Assembly (NCBI GenBank): GCA_963575745.1 | Contig: CAUYUJ010020579.1 | Coordinates: forward strand, 1-64,000 | DNA length: 64,000 nucleotides | DNA from: Prorocentrum cordatum | Lineage: Eukaryota; Sar; Dinophyceae; Prorocentrales; Prorocentraceae | Direction of reading: 5' to 3' | Shown here: piece by piece, positions 43,400 through 52,750 of the stretch | Position numbering within the stretch: position 1 is the first letter of the stretch | Layout of the letters: every line of letters starts with the position of its first letter | Translations under genes and position numbers: made by a program | Notes under the pieces: generated by a model | Databases searched by the model: none | Seen by the model: the letters and a program-made list of their open reading frames with translations, nothing else | Told to the model about the DNA's origin: nothing

Positions 43400-44331
43400 A
43401 TGGATTCGCAAAATCCGTTTGCCCCGCGCCCTCCGGCATTCCAGGGTGGTTTCGGCCGCGGCATGCCGATGCCAAGTTATTCGTTTCCTCCAATGTCAGC
43501 TCCGACAGCACCGCCGGCTCCCAGGCCAGGAGCCATGCGTATCTTCGAGCGTTCGAGGGCCAGGTCGTAGACCTGAGAGATGTCTGCGAGGATGGTCACG
43601 GCCGGTACTTGCCCCTTCACCAAGATGATCCCTCGAAATTTGAGGTCGTGGCTATTGCTAGTAACAATGCTGACATGAAAGATCTTATGAAGAAAGAAAA
43701 AGTCGTGCCCGTCTTCACGAAAGCGAACGAGGATTGGAACACGACTCTTGACAGGGCAGAGGAGATCTCTCGGCTTATCCCTGCGGCAGTCTATGATGAG
43801 GACTGGAACGACTTCATCACTGGCGTGAAGGCAGTCCACCAGAAGCTCAGCATCCCGATGGGCGAGTCTGTGTCCTCGTTCCTGGACCGTAAACACGCGG
43901 AAGAATCAGCTCGGCGTGATCGCCGCCATGCGTCGTCATCTTCACCTCCCGGTGCGCAGCCGGCTGTGCGCAGGAATTTGTTCGAGACAGACTTCGGTGC
44001 CAATCGTGCTTGGGAGGCTGAGCCGGCGCGACAATCGCTGCCCAAAGACTTGATCGGTCTTGAGGTCCGTGACAATGACCTTGATCATACAAGCAAAATC
44101 GTCGGTCTCACCATGAACCCGGACGCAGTCTTTTCAGTTCACTGGGACGACGGATTTGAAGCCGAACTCTCTTACGATGAGATTCGCCATCTCGACTTTC
44201 CAGGAGCATCTGTGCACTTCGACATCGGCACGCCCAACCCTCGTGCCAGGAAGGGCATTCGCCGGAACAAGGGCGATCTTGCTGCTGCTTCGACTGAGTG
44301 GGATAGGATCTGCGCTTCCCGCACGGACTGA
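43400..44331 (+). CDS. ORF1 of the Penelope-like remnant, unknown function, frameshifted near its start
   Basis: From ATG 43,400 the protein begins MDSQNPFAPRPPAFQGGFGR, a Pro/Met-rich leader. The coding frame then changes near 43,520-43,560 to one giving RAFEGQVVDLRDVCEDGHGR. That frame runs to a TGA at 44,329-44,331 and includes a helical middle part, a Lys/Arg-Ser linker (RRDRRHASSSSPPG), and a small beta-barrel-like module (LIGLEVRDND, then VFSVHWDDGFEAELSYDEIR) that resembles a Tudor- or chromo-like fold. The shift may be a short intron, a decay event or a sequencing error. It lies directly upstream of the GIY-YIG-like frame in the same phase, so it may be the first ORF of that element. 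I do not recognise the family. Confidence 0.45.
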
Positions 44332-44403
44332 TCATCACAAGGATGGCTGTTCCGAGTTGCCCAGCAATGTTGGCAACTCAGTGCTTCCAACAGTGCATTC
44401 ATA

Positions 44404-45577
44404 GTGCTGCACTTCGCGCGTCTAGGCCTGCAGGCAAACAGTTGTGCATGTCTCTCCTCTTCCTCCCTGCCTTGCTGCTGCCGCCGTTTCTCCGTCCGGA
44501 AGTGGTTGTGTGAATGCCACGACGAAGCCAGCGATGACGTGGCGGGTGATGTCGCGAGTGTCATTGCCCATCCCAGCTTCGACAGGCTTGCTATTGTTGC
44601 TGCTGTTCGTTCCGTGTGTTTGCTCGTGTACAATGTTGAGGCTGGCGAGAAGGATCCTCATGTGAACTGCAGGGCTTTCCAACGTGTCATGCGCATTTCT
44701 TCCTCCCTCCTCCATGTTTTGTTTGAGCACCGTTATTGTAAGCGTAGCACTAAGTCTCATGATAAAAACGTGGTTGTCTTCTGCTGTTCACGTTTTGAAT
44801 CACATTCGGGCTATCGTTTCTGTGAGGTGGATGGGTGTCTCGAAACTTATCAGAAGATGTTGAACATGCTTCATGTTGCGTGTACGTCCGTCCAGTGTGA
44901 TCGCGTTGTTCGTCATGATTCGAGTAATTTTATTTACGTGTGGTTCTCTATGTGTCACAATTTCATGTACGTGGGGAAATATAACAAGTCCCTTGTTGAG
45001 CGCACTAATGAGCACCATTACGCTCTGTTCGCGTGCCGGAAGGGTTCCCAAATCCCCGCTTACTACAAAATGCGGTCTCTCGGCTTTGGCTCCTTCATCC
45101 AGATGCCTCTTGTGTGTTTGTCCTCCAGTTCGGACGTGGAGTTGCGAATCATAGAATAACAATGTGCGAGCGCATTGCATACCCGGCTGAACGCCCCGTT
45201 TGTTTACAAGTATGTGAAACAGGGTTGTCGTCAGCAGTGCCATACTTCTGCTACCATCCGGGGGGAAGGGTCTAAAACCCGTAGTAAGTTTTCTCACAAT
45301 CGGCGCCCCATTCCTTCTTACTCGCATCTTCATATTTGCACTACCGATGATGCCCCAGCTGTACATGACACTTCCACGGCTAATTTGCTTCACTTGAATT
45401 TGTCCGTCTTAGTGTGTCGCGCGGGGGAGCTGAGGCGCAAGGGTAATAATTGCGTGAAATGTCTGAAATCGTTCATCGATCGACGGCCGGGGCTTGTTAA
45501 CATGCCCGTTGAGCGCGTCGAAAAGAATCTCGTCGGTTCCAACTTGTCTGTTGCCCGCCAAAGGATTTTTTTTTTTT
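44404..45577 (+). pseudogene. GIY-YIG-like nuclease region of the Penelope-like remnant (5' part)
   Basis: The frame has a Cys/His-rich region and then NFMYVGKYNKSLVERTNEHH, which fits the YVG...ER..EH signature of GIY-YIG endonucleases. It continues with a GFGSF segment, then ELRIIE, and LNAPFVYKYVKQG near the end of the domain. A TAA at 45,157-45,159 interrupts the frame inside the domain; the phase is kept across it. The 5' end is not supported by an ATG. The frame ends in a 12-base T run at 45,566-45,577, where the LINE copy begins. GIY-YIG nucleases occur in Penelope-like retroelements, where they cut target DNA. Confidence 0.5.
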
Positions 45578-45585
45578 CCCAGGAG
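45578..45585. repeat. Candidate LINE target-site duplication, left
   Basis: CCCAGGAG, directly after the T12 run. Confidence 0.5.
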
Positions 45586-46213
45586 TCCTCAGGAGGCTGG
45601 ACCGTTTGTTCCACAACAAAGAACGATCGTGCACGACTGGCCGGCCGGGCTAATGTCGCCGCATTCTCGGCGAAGGCCGGCCGGGTTAACGTCACCGCAT
45701 TCTCGTCCTACGTATTGGTAACGTGATTCGCCGCACTCTGCGGCGATGAGAATCAAGGACCATAAGCAACCCATAAGCGGAGGGAGGAAAGGAGAAGGAG
45801 GAGGGAGTGAAGCCAGCTAGCCAATGATACGAATCTTCCTCTGGCCTGCCGAGGCGTTGCGCGGCAGACCCCTTACTGAATGGCCTAGTCGGCCGACCCA
45901 GTAAAACCCACACAATAAGAGACTAGAGGAAACGTATCCTACCCCAATGGCTGCAGAGAAGCTGTGAAGCTATCGGCCCCCAGGCCGAGCGAAAGCAGAA
46001 ATGCTGACAGCGCAAATGTAAGTGCAGCGATGCGCGAGACCAGTGGGCAGACCAGGCCCGGGGAGAGGGGAGGAGAGAGCGAGGAGGAAGGGAGGACAGG
46101 AGGGGGGAGGGAAATGCGAACGCGCGGCCGAGCTGGCGCGCCGAATTACGACCGAATGGAGAATACAAAAATCTTTCACAAACAACTACACTAAATGATG
46201 TCGAGATGGCGTT

Positions 46214-49200
46214 CTAGCTTGCAGGCGCGGGTCTTTTCAAAACGATTTGGACGAGGTGCCGGGCTTTCGGGTGACCCCGGGCCGCATCGCGAATAAAACC
46301 GCGGAATGCCGCTTGCCCGTCGGCGCCCGGGAGACCATGCCTTATCGCATTGTGCGTCTTGTACAACGCGTGCACACCTATCGCCCGGAGGGCCGCCGCA
46401 GTAGCCGTAGCGTGCTGGTCCTGGCAGTGTGCTGGGAGCGACTGCGCGTACGGGCGAATGCCTAGGAAGTCACATAAGCAGTGCTCAGCCGGTGGCCGGC
46501 TCAGCCCGAGACACTGACGACAGAGGGAGTGAAACGCACTGCAGAAAGCGTAGTGCTGCAGGCTGTCCTCCCCGCGGGTGCAATTCAACACGCAACGGCC
46601 CGAACGGCCGAAACGGCGTGCCGTGATCCAACCGTTCCAAGCGGTCCTGATTTGGCAAGCCTGCATACGAGGAGGGAGGAGGGGCGAGGAGAGGGCGAGG
46701 ACGTTGATCCACCGTGCTGGGCGGCGGCCCGGCAAAATGTTAAGTTGCCACTTGTCCAGGCGCTTCCGGACGTGCGAGGCAGCAGAAGGGCGGGAGGCGG
46801 CCTGAAAGATGCGCGTAGCACGGGCCTGCCAACCGAGCCGCTGTTGAGCAGCCGGGTCGGCGGAATCCAACAAAGAGGGCGCAGAGCGCACACTCCGCTC
46901 AGCCGCTGCCAACTCAGAAGTGGCGTCCCGAAGGGTGAACAAGAAGTTCTGGCTGACGTACTCCGAGAACTGCGCCGCTCGCTGCTGGTTCGCGACCAGC
47001 CGGCTCACCTGAAGGAGCCGGCGGGCGCGCGCCTGGATCCGGAGCCCCCCGTGCCTGGAGTTCTCGAAACGAGCGACTCTGGCTCGCGCCGCTCTGGCAG
47101 CGGACCGGACGTCCGGCAGCGCCCTCGGGAAGTGCAGCGTCTTGAGGTCCCGGAAAGCCTCCACGGAGAACCAGTCCTTGGGGCCAGGGAAGAGCGCGCG
47201 GCACGCTTTGAGCTCGACGGCGTCGAAGTCGGACGGCAGAGGGCCCAGCTGAGCCGCGAACATCACGACTGAGCACGCGAAAACCTGGTACGCCAGGAGG
47301 GTGTGAAAGAAACCGACGCCCATGCGACCCCACAGCGTGGCTCGGTCGAGGAACTTCTTCACAGGCGCCTCCCACGAACTGGATCCCCGCCCCGGACCGA
47401 CAAACATGCCAAGGTACTTGGCCTTCTCCGCGATAGGGAAAGCGCCCCATAGCGGGGCCTCCCTGGCCAGATGGCGCCGCACCGCGTCCCGATCGTGCCG
47501 GAAAAGGGGAACGAGAACCGTTTTCGCGATGTTGAGCTTGAGGCCGGAGATGGTCTCGTACTCCGTGAAGATACCCTGTAAGTTGCCAAGGTGCCGCAAG
47601 AGGGCTGCGTGAACGAGCGCAGCGTCGTCGGCATAGGCGCGCACGCAGGCTCCAGGCACGCGACGGATCAGACGACGCAGCAGCATGTCGGACGCAACTG
47701 CGAAAAGCAGCGGTGACAACGGGCATCCTTGCCGGATGCCTCGGGCCATGTCGAAGCCCTCGTGTCGAGCACCGCCCAATGCGATGAAGCACGAGTTGCG
47801 GTAGTACAAGCACGAGATGAACTGGAGGAGCCAAGCGGGCCATCGGAGCGCCCGAAAAACCGCGAACATCATGTCGTGCTCCACAGACGGAAAGGCCGCG
47901 GCGAAATCGAAGAAGATGGCCCCCCCCTCGTCGGATGCGCATGCGCTGGTGGCCATGGCCTCTTCGATGCCCACCAAGTTGGCCAGCATGCTGCGCCCTG
48001 CGACGAAGCCCCTCTGAGACCAAATGATTTTTGGACCGACGACGGGTTCGATAAGGTGCCGGACAGCATTGGCCAACAGCCGATTGTCCGTGTTGGTCAC
48101 ATTCAAAGGTCTCGTGTTCTCCGCCACGTAATAGCCCTCCCCCGTAGCAGTGTGGCCCGAGGCTTTTTTGGGAAGCAGGAAGAGCAGGCTAGCATTGAAA
48201 TCCTCCCAATCCTCGTCGATGGCCGCGCAGCCTCCGTCGTTCATCAACACCCGCACTGCGTCAAACAACACCGATGCAGAAAGTTTGGGGCATCTGCGCC
48301 AAGCGAGAAAACTGATGCCGTCAGGGCCTGGAGAAGAGTTGTTGGAATGCTTGATGGCGTGCTCGACGTGTCGTTTCCGGAGCTTGGGGAAGGCAGGAGC
48401 GCCCTCGAGTACGTCCGCGGCGTCCCTGCTGGCCACGTCCTCGTTGAGCCATTGCTCCAGGAGGGAATGGTCGATGCCTTTCGCGCGAAATACGTCCGAC
48501 CAGTGCCTGCGGAGCTCGGCGGCCATCTCTGCGGGGTCAGTGAGCACCCGCCCGGCCCTGGCGAGCACGGCAGACAGCGCGCCCCCTCTGCCAGGGGCGA
48601 GGCGGTAGATCAGCCGCATGTTCTTCTGTCTGGCCTGGTTGGCTTTTGCCGTATCGCCACAGACGAGGTCCTCATGGGATTTACGTAGCTCGTCCAGCGC
48701 ATGGTCTCTCGCTAAGTCGATTGCGTGCTCCCGGGCAGACCGTAGGCGACTTGAGAGGTTACCCCCGGTCTCGTAGGGATTGTCCACAAGCTCGACCAGA
48801 TATGGGTATCGCGTGATGCAAGCAGAAATTGCTCCCAACATGCCCTGTTCTGCGCTCCGGATGAACTTCATAGTGACACCCAGTCTGTCTTCGAGATCGA
48901 CGGCTCCCGGAGGCCTCCCCATCGTGCGGTCCAGGCGTGTAGCGACCTCCTTGATGGACTCTTTGTACATGCGGAGTCGGCGGATCGGGGTGGCCAGCGG
49001 GTTTTCGCCCAGCTTGCGGTGGTAGTTCAAGGCCAGGAGGCGAGGAAAATCAACATGTCGAAGGGCGCGTCCAGGTACCGAGCGCGAGTGTTCTGGACCG
49101 TGCTGCGGCGTACTGCGGGACGCAAAGACGGCTCGATGCGCAGATAGCTCTTGTCGCCATTCCAAAGCCGTAGCCCGCAGGCAGCGGTCCAGCTGCTCCG

Positions 49201-50272
49201 ACGCATGGAAGTTCATGTAGATGCGGCCCAACCGCGAACGAGAAGAGGCCGAAGCATGTGTGGGCTCGCCTTGGTATAACTCGTAAAGGCCGTGCGGGCG
49301 GGCAATAACTGTTTGAAAGTGGCTCTCCTCCCCCTGACCCCGTCTGCCAGTAGAGGTCTGTGAGAAGACGGCAGTCCTGTCCATGGGCGAGTTGACGTAG
49401 TTGAAATCCCCCCCGAACAGCGTGAGTACCTTATCCTTGGGGGCGATTCTCCCAGCCAGCCTGTTGCGCATGTGCGCCCGTAGGGTGGGAAATGTCGTCA
49501 GTGCGTCTCGCGCGGCCCCGTCCACGCCGAACAGATCCAGCTCGGTGACAGTCGCCCCGGTGGGGAAATAGTTGACGAGGATGTCAAGCGCGCCGTGCGG
49601 GCCTCGTAGTTTGAGCTTGATCGAACGCCCCGGCCATATGACTTCAAGCGGCGCGATAAAGGAGAAGAACTTCAGAAACGACTCCTTTACCAAGATGCCA
49701 ACCCCTGCGCGCCCTGGAGAGGCACCTGCCGACCACCACACCCTAGTGCCATCGGGCGGCCTCCACGTGGCATTGCCGGCATCCGTGCCGTGAGTCTCCG
49801 TGAGGAGCAACACGTCCGACCGCGCGATGAGCTTGTTGACGTAAGCTGACTTGTCCTCGTGGCGCTGCGGGTCCGCCGCGAAGAGGGCCTGCGCGTTCCA
49901 GAGGGCCACGGCGACGTCCAGCGAGAACTGGCCCTGCCGGGACACACCCTGCTGGATAATGGCCCGCGGGGCGGACAGAGCAGGGACGCGGATGGCGTCT
50001 GAAGGGAGTTCGCCAAGCGCTCGCAGAAGTCGCTGACGACGATAATGGCATAGCGGAACATCATCTCGGCATGCAGGGAAAGGACGGGCAGGTAGCAGTT
50101 CGCAACCAGAAAAAAGCAACGGAGGGAGATGTGGAAGAAGACGGTCGTAATCGGCAGCGCGAGGCGGAAAGACTCCTGGTCGGTAGTGGTCCACGCGGCC
50201 CGGCCCCGCCTGGACGGGGAGGAGTCGAAGGGCGACATCGATGATCCAGTAGATCTCCCCCAGCTCGTTCAT
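46214..50272 (-). CDS. LINE ORF2: endonuclease and reverse transcriptase
   Basis: 1352 residues from an ATG at 50,272. Residues about 115-400 are an apurinic-type endonuclease/exonuclease fold: ALWNAQALF, LLLTETHGTD, TLFGGDFNYV and a final SAHRAVFASR. Residues about 620-960 are the RT: SNNSSPGPDGISFLAWRR, GAIFFDFAAAFPSVEHDM, RGIRQGCPLSPLLFAVASD, and the catalytic VRAYADDAALVHAA. The C-terminus has a Cys/His cluster (CVLNCTRGEDSLQHYAFC). All motifs are intact and there is no internal stop, so this copy may be young. The frame stays open upstream of the ATG into ORF1 territory, with plausible protein text (CPSNLGHGFGIYC). Family enzymes nick target DNA and copy the LINE RNA in place. Confidence 0.88.
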   Translation of the reverse strand: MNELGEIYWIIDVALRLLPVQAGPGRVDHYRPGVFPPRAADYDRLLPHLPPLLFSGCELLPARPFPACRDDVPLCHYRRQRLLRALGELPSDAIRVPALSAPRAIIQQGVSRQGQFSLDVAVALWNAQALFAADPQRHEDKSAYVNKLIARSDVLLLTETHGTDAGNATWRPPDGTRVWWSAGASPGRAGVGILVKESFLKFFSFIAPLEVIWPGRSIKLKLRGPHGALDILVNYFPTGATVTELDLFGVDGAARDALTTFPTLRAHMRNRLAGRIAPKDKVLTLFGGDFNYVNSPMDRTAVFSQTSTGRRGQGEESHFQTVIARPHGLYELYQGEPTHASASSRSRLGRIYMNFHASEQLDRCLRATALEWRQELSAHRAVFASRSTPQHGPEHSRSVPGRALRHVDFPRLLALNYHRKLGENPLATPIRRLRMYKESIKEVATRLDRTMGRPPGAVDLEDRLGVTMKFIRSAEQGMLGAISACITRYPYLVELVDNPYETGGNLSSRLRSAREHAIDLARDHALDELRKSHEDLVCGDTAKANQARQKNMRLIYRLAPGRGGALSAVLARAGRVLTDPAEMAAELRRHWSDVFRAKGIDHSLLEQWLNEDVASRDAADVLEGAPAFPKLRKRHVEHAIKHSNNSSPGPDGISFLAWRRCPKLSASVLFDAVRVLMNDGGCAAIDEDWEDFNASLLFLLPKKASGHTATGEGYYVAENTRPLNVTNTDNRLLANAVRHLIEPVVGPKIIWSQRGFVAGRSMLANLVGIEEAMATSACASDEGGAIFFDFAAAFPSVEHDMMFAVFRALRWPAWLLQFISCLYYRNSCFIALGGARHEGFDMARGIRQGCPLSPLLFAVASDMLLRRLIRRVPGACVRAYADDAALVHAALLRHLGNLQGIFTEYETISGLKLNIAKTVLVPLFRHDRDAVRRHLAREAPLWGAFPIAEKAKYLGMFVGPGRGSSSWEAPVKKFLDRATLWGRMGVGFFHTLLAYQVFACSVVMFAAQLGPLPSDFDAVELKACRALFPGPKDWFSVEAFRDLKTLHFPRALPDVRSAARAARARVARFENSRHGGLRIQARARRLLQVSRLVANQQRAAQFSEYVSQNFLFTLRDATSELAAAERSVRSAPSLLDSADPAAQQRLGWQARATRIFQAASRPSAASHVRKRLDKWQLNILPGRRPARWINVLALSSPLLPPRMQACQIRTAWNGWITARRFGRSGRCVLNCTRGEDSLQHYAFCSAFHSLCRQCLGLSRPPAEHCLCDFLGIRPYAQSLPAHCQDQHATATAAALRAIGVHALYKTHNAIRHGLPGADGQAAFRGFIRDAARGHPKARHLVQIVLKRPAPAS

Positions 50273-52640
50273 GCAATAAATTCCGAACCCGTGCCCTAGG
50301 TTCGACGGACACCCTGCATCCAGGCGGCAGCCGCGGGTGTCGCGGCCGGCTACCGCCTGCTGTTTCCCGGGAGGGAGCCCAACTGGATGGTGTCATCAGT
50401 ACCTCAATCGCGACCCTGTCGGAGCCGACCTGGACCGTCTGGCCATGCAGCGCGGCGTGGACTTTGCGAACTTCCTCCTGGCTGCGGAGCAGGAGCCGCA
50501 GGCAACCAGGGGGTGCAAATTTGTTCCTGGAGGCGAGGTGGTAGAACTCCCCAGGCTTCGGCATAGCGTCGTTGACGGCTTCCGTCAAAGTCAGCCCCGT
50601 AGCAGTGCAAGCGTGGTTGAGGATGCGACGAAGTACCTCCGCGTCCCCCCGGCCCACCTCACCTTGGAGCTTGAGGTCAGTGACGTAGTCATGCAAGTTG
50701 GGGTTCTGCTTAGCTCTCCGCGTCGTGGCCGCGAGCGTGCTGGCGACGACCGAGGGGGTGGCCACCGCGCGGCCACCGCGAGATGGTTTCCACTTCAACT
50801 TCGTGGCCGCTGTGAGCGGGCCCCCCAGCATGCATCTATCCAGGACCTCCACCCACGTATCTGAGGACGCCTCGGAGTAGACCAGCGCTCTGGAGTCGGA
50901 GAGGACCAAGAGCTGGGTGCAGAGCGGCCAGTAGTGGTGCAACGAGGTGGGCCTGTTGAACTCGAGTATCATGGCATCCGGGTCGTTGTACATGAGCGTG
51001 GAGCCGAAGAAGGCGCTGCCTGGGAGAGCGGAGCGGCGAAGGTGCCGAAGCTGAAGGAACTGGGCGAGGACACCAACATCAGCAGGAAAGAGAAGATCGA
51101 CTGTCACCCTCGGGACCTCAGCAGTGCTAGCGTAGCTCCTTTTGGGCGGCCGGCAGAGAATGTTAGTGAGCATCGGGTCCCGCATAATGGCGTAGAACTG
51201 GGGGATGCTGTCGGCGAGCATGTCCACAGACATGCCAGAGACGGCGTCAACCTCCAGGACGGCCGGCTTGAAAGTCAGGACCCTGGGAGCGAACCTGGCG
51301 CCGGTCAAGGCCACGTTGAACACCGCCAGCCCCATTCGAGTGTGCCTGGGGCTGCTGCGACCTGGGAGGACCATCTCAAAGGGGTGGGGCACGAAGGCGA
51401 CACCCTTCATAATGGAAGCCACCTTCTCTCCAAGGAGAGGAGACCAGAATAAGTCCATGATGTCAGACGCGGAAGCCATACCAGGACGCAAATGGAGCGG
51501 CGTAATCATCCGCACGCTGATCGGGCAGTTGGGCGAACCAGCTCTCCGCATAAGCGAAGCGAGGAGGCGGGTAAGGGCGTTGCCATCGGAAGGAGCCCAC
51601 ATCACGATCGCGAGTCCCTTGAGCTCGTCCCAGACCCGGTCGTCGCCCTTCTCAGCGAGCTCGGCGAGTGTACGGGAGCGAGGCACGCCGTACGGGATCG
51701 AGGTGTGGCCGAGCACGTTGGACCACTGCGTGAGGAAGCTTTCGTTCGCGAAGGCCTTCGTGTTGTTCAACATCTCGAGCCCGTCCTTGCCGAGCTCCTT
51801 CCACAGCGGCAGCTTGCCCGCCCGGATCCTGCGACGTGCGCGTAGAATCTCAGGCATGTCCTCAATGCACTTTGCGGCATCTGCGGTTAACTTGTCTGTC
51901 ACCTCTTGCGCTTTGAACACGTCGTTCGAGTCCCAGCCACGGACTGCGAGGCTGCACAAAAACTTGACGGTCCGCAAGCGGGACGCGATGAGCTGCTCCG
52001 AGGGGTCGGGGCCCTCGTACATCGCGTAGCCCAGTGCGTGCCAATGGTCCGAGGAGTCCAGGTGGTAGCCGAGCTTCGCAAAGATGCCTGAGAGGCCAGC
52101 CCAGTCGTGGGGGAGCTGAAAGGACGTCTCCTGGCCAGGTTGACGGGCAGCAGCGGCGGCCTGTACGATCGGGAAGTGGGTAAGAACATGATCTTCGAGC
52201 CACTCCCGGAGGAGGCCGTCGGCGATCGAGCTGATCGGCGCGATGGAAGGGACAGGTACAGGTGGGACTCCGGGGAGGGCGGTAGCTGCAGCAGCGGGGC
52301 TAGTACTCGCGACGTTCTCCGAGTCGACCTCGATAGCGTCCAGCTCGGCGTCCATCTGCAAGCCGTCCAGGGCCTGCGATAAACCAGAAGTCCCCTCCGC
52401 CTCGGCGCCGGCAGCAGGTGCGCCCAGCGCCTGGGCAGCCAGCCCGGGCGCGGCGCCAACGGCGCTGGCGGCGGCCCCCCCAGGGGCGGGGAGCCCTGGC
52501 GGCAGCAACGGCCCGGAGGCCGCCGCGGCGGGAGCGGCGGCGCCGGGGAGCGCCTGGCCGCAGCGCCTGCACCGGCCCTGCTCGTCGGCAGAAGCCGGGA
52601 GCGCGCCAAACAGCGGGCAGGCCGAATGAGGGCAAGCCAT
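50061..52640 (-). CDS. LINE ORF1: nucleic-acid-binding protein with zinc-ribbon-like N-terminus
   Basis: 859 residues from an ATG at 52,640. It starts MACPHSACPLFG and continues to GRCRRCGQALPG, a Cys/His cluster, then an Ala/Pro/Gly-rich linker. A large central region has no recognised fold (for example YGVPRSRTLAELAEKGDDRV). Near residue 735 LRLLLRSQEEVRKVHAALHG looks like an RRM-type RNA-binding segment. The last 70 or so residues overlap ORF2 by 212 bases in another phase and are basic and low-complexity. The natural end may therefore be a shift into the ORF2 phase. ORF1 proteins of LINEs coat the element RNA. Confidence 0.7.
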   Translation of the reverse strand: MACPHSACPLFGALPASADEQGRCRRCGQALPGAAAPAAAASGPLLPPGLPAPGGAAASAVGAAPGLAAQALGAPAAGAEAEGTSGLSQALDGLQMDAELDAIEVDSENVASTSPAAAATALPGVPPVPVPSIAPISSIADGLLREWLEDHVLTHFPIVQAAAAARQPGQETSFQLPHDWAGLSGIFAKLGYHLDSSDHWHALGYAMYEGPDPSEQLIASRLRTVKFLCSLAVRGWDSNDVFKAQEVTDKLTADAAKCIEDMPEILRARRRIRAGKLPLWKELGKDGLEMLNNTKAFANESFLTQWSNVLGHTSIPYGVPRSRTLAELAEKGDDRVWDELKGLAIVMWAPSDGNALTRLLASLMRRAGSPNCPISVRMITPLHLRPGMASASDIMDLFWSPLLGEKVASIMKGVAFVPHPFEMVLPGRSSPRHTRMGLAVFNVALTGARFAPRVLTFKPAVLEVDAVSGMSVDMLADSIPQFYAIMRDPMLTNILCRPPKRSYASTAEVPRVTVDLLFPADVGVLAQFLQLRHLRRSALPGSAFFGSTLMYNDPDAMILEFNRPTSLHHYWPLCTQLLVLSDSRALVYSEASSDTWVEVLDRCMLGGPLTAATKLKWKPSRGGRAVATPSVVASTLAATTRRAKQNPNLHDYVTDLKLQGEVGRGDAEVLRRILNHACTATGLTLTEAVNDAMPKPGEFYHLASRNKFAPPGCLRLLLRSQEEVRKVHAALHGQTVQVGSDRVAIEVLMTPSSWAPSRETAGGSRPRHPRLPPGCRVSVEPRARVRNLLHERAGGDLLDHRCRPSTPPRPGGAGPRGPLPTRSLSASRCRLRPSSSTSPSVAFFWLRTATCPSFPCMPR

Positions 52641-52742
52641 CGCTAGCAGAGAGGAAAGGCTGGGAGGAATGGGGGTGAATCAAGGCTTGAGCCCTATGCC
52701 CTTGGGCCTTCCCAAGGGTGTAATGCTGTGGCGACCACGGCC

Positions 52743-52750
52743 CCCAGGAG
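52743..52750. repeat. Candidate LINE target-site duplication, right
   Basis: CCCAGGAG, directly before CAATTTTGTTGTC, where the interrupted plus-strand frame resumes. Confidence 0.5.

Larger units (their letters stand above)
45578..52742 (-). mobile_element. LINE (APE-type non-LTR retrotransposon) inserted in the Penelope-like remnant
   Basis: Two long minus-strand ORFs (ORF1 52,640-50,061; ORF2 50,272-46,214) make up a near-complete LINE. The sequence CCCAGGAG occurs at 45,578-45,585 and 52,743-52,750, the points where the surrounding plus-strand reading frame stops and resumes. It is therefore the best candidate target-site duplication. No poly(A) is evident at the inner side of the left copy; a T12 run lies just outside it. 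The 3' untranslated part (45,586-46,213) contains a 30-base tandem repeat near 45,640-45,705. Confidence 0.7.

Noticed and set aside
45566-45577. T12 run taken as the poly(A) tail of the LINE
   Set aside because: It lies outside the candidate CCCAGGAG duplication and can be read as part of the interrupted host frame. I keep it as an alternative LINE end only.
47729-48688. Plus-strand frames across LINE ORF2 and ORF1, such as the 319-residue one here
   Set aside because: They are antisense shadows of a frame with intact RT and endonuclease motifs.
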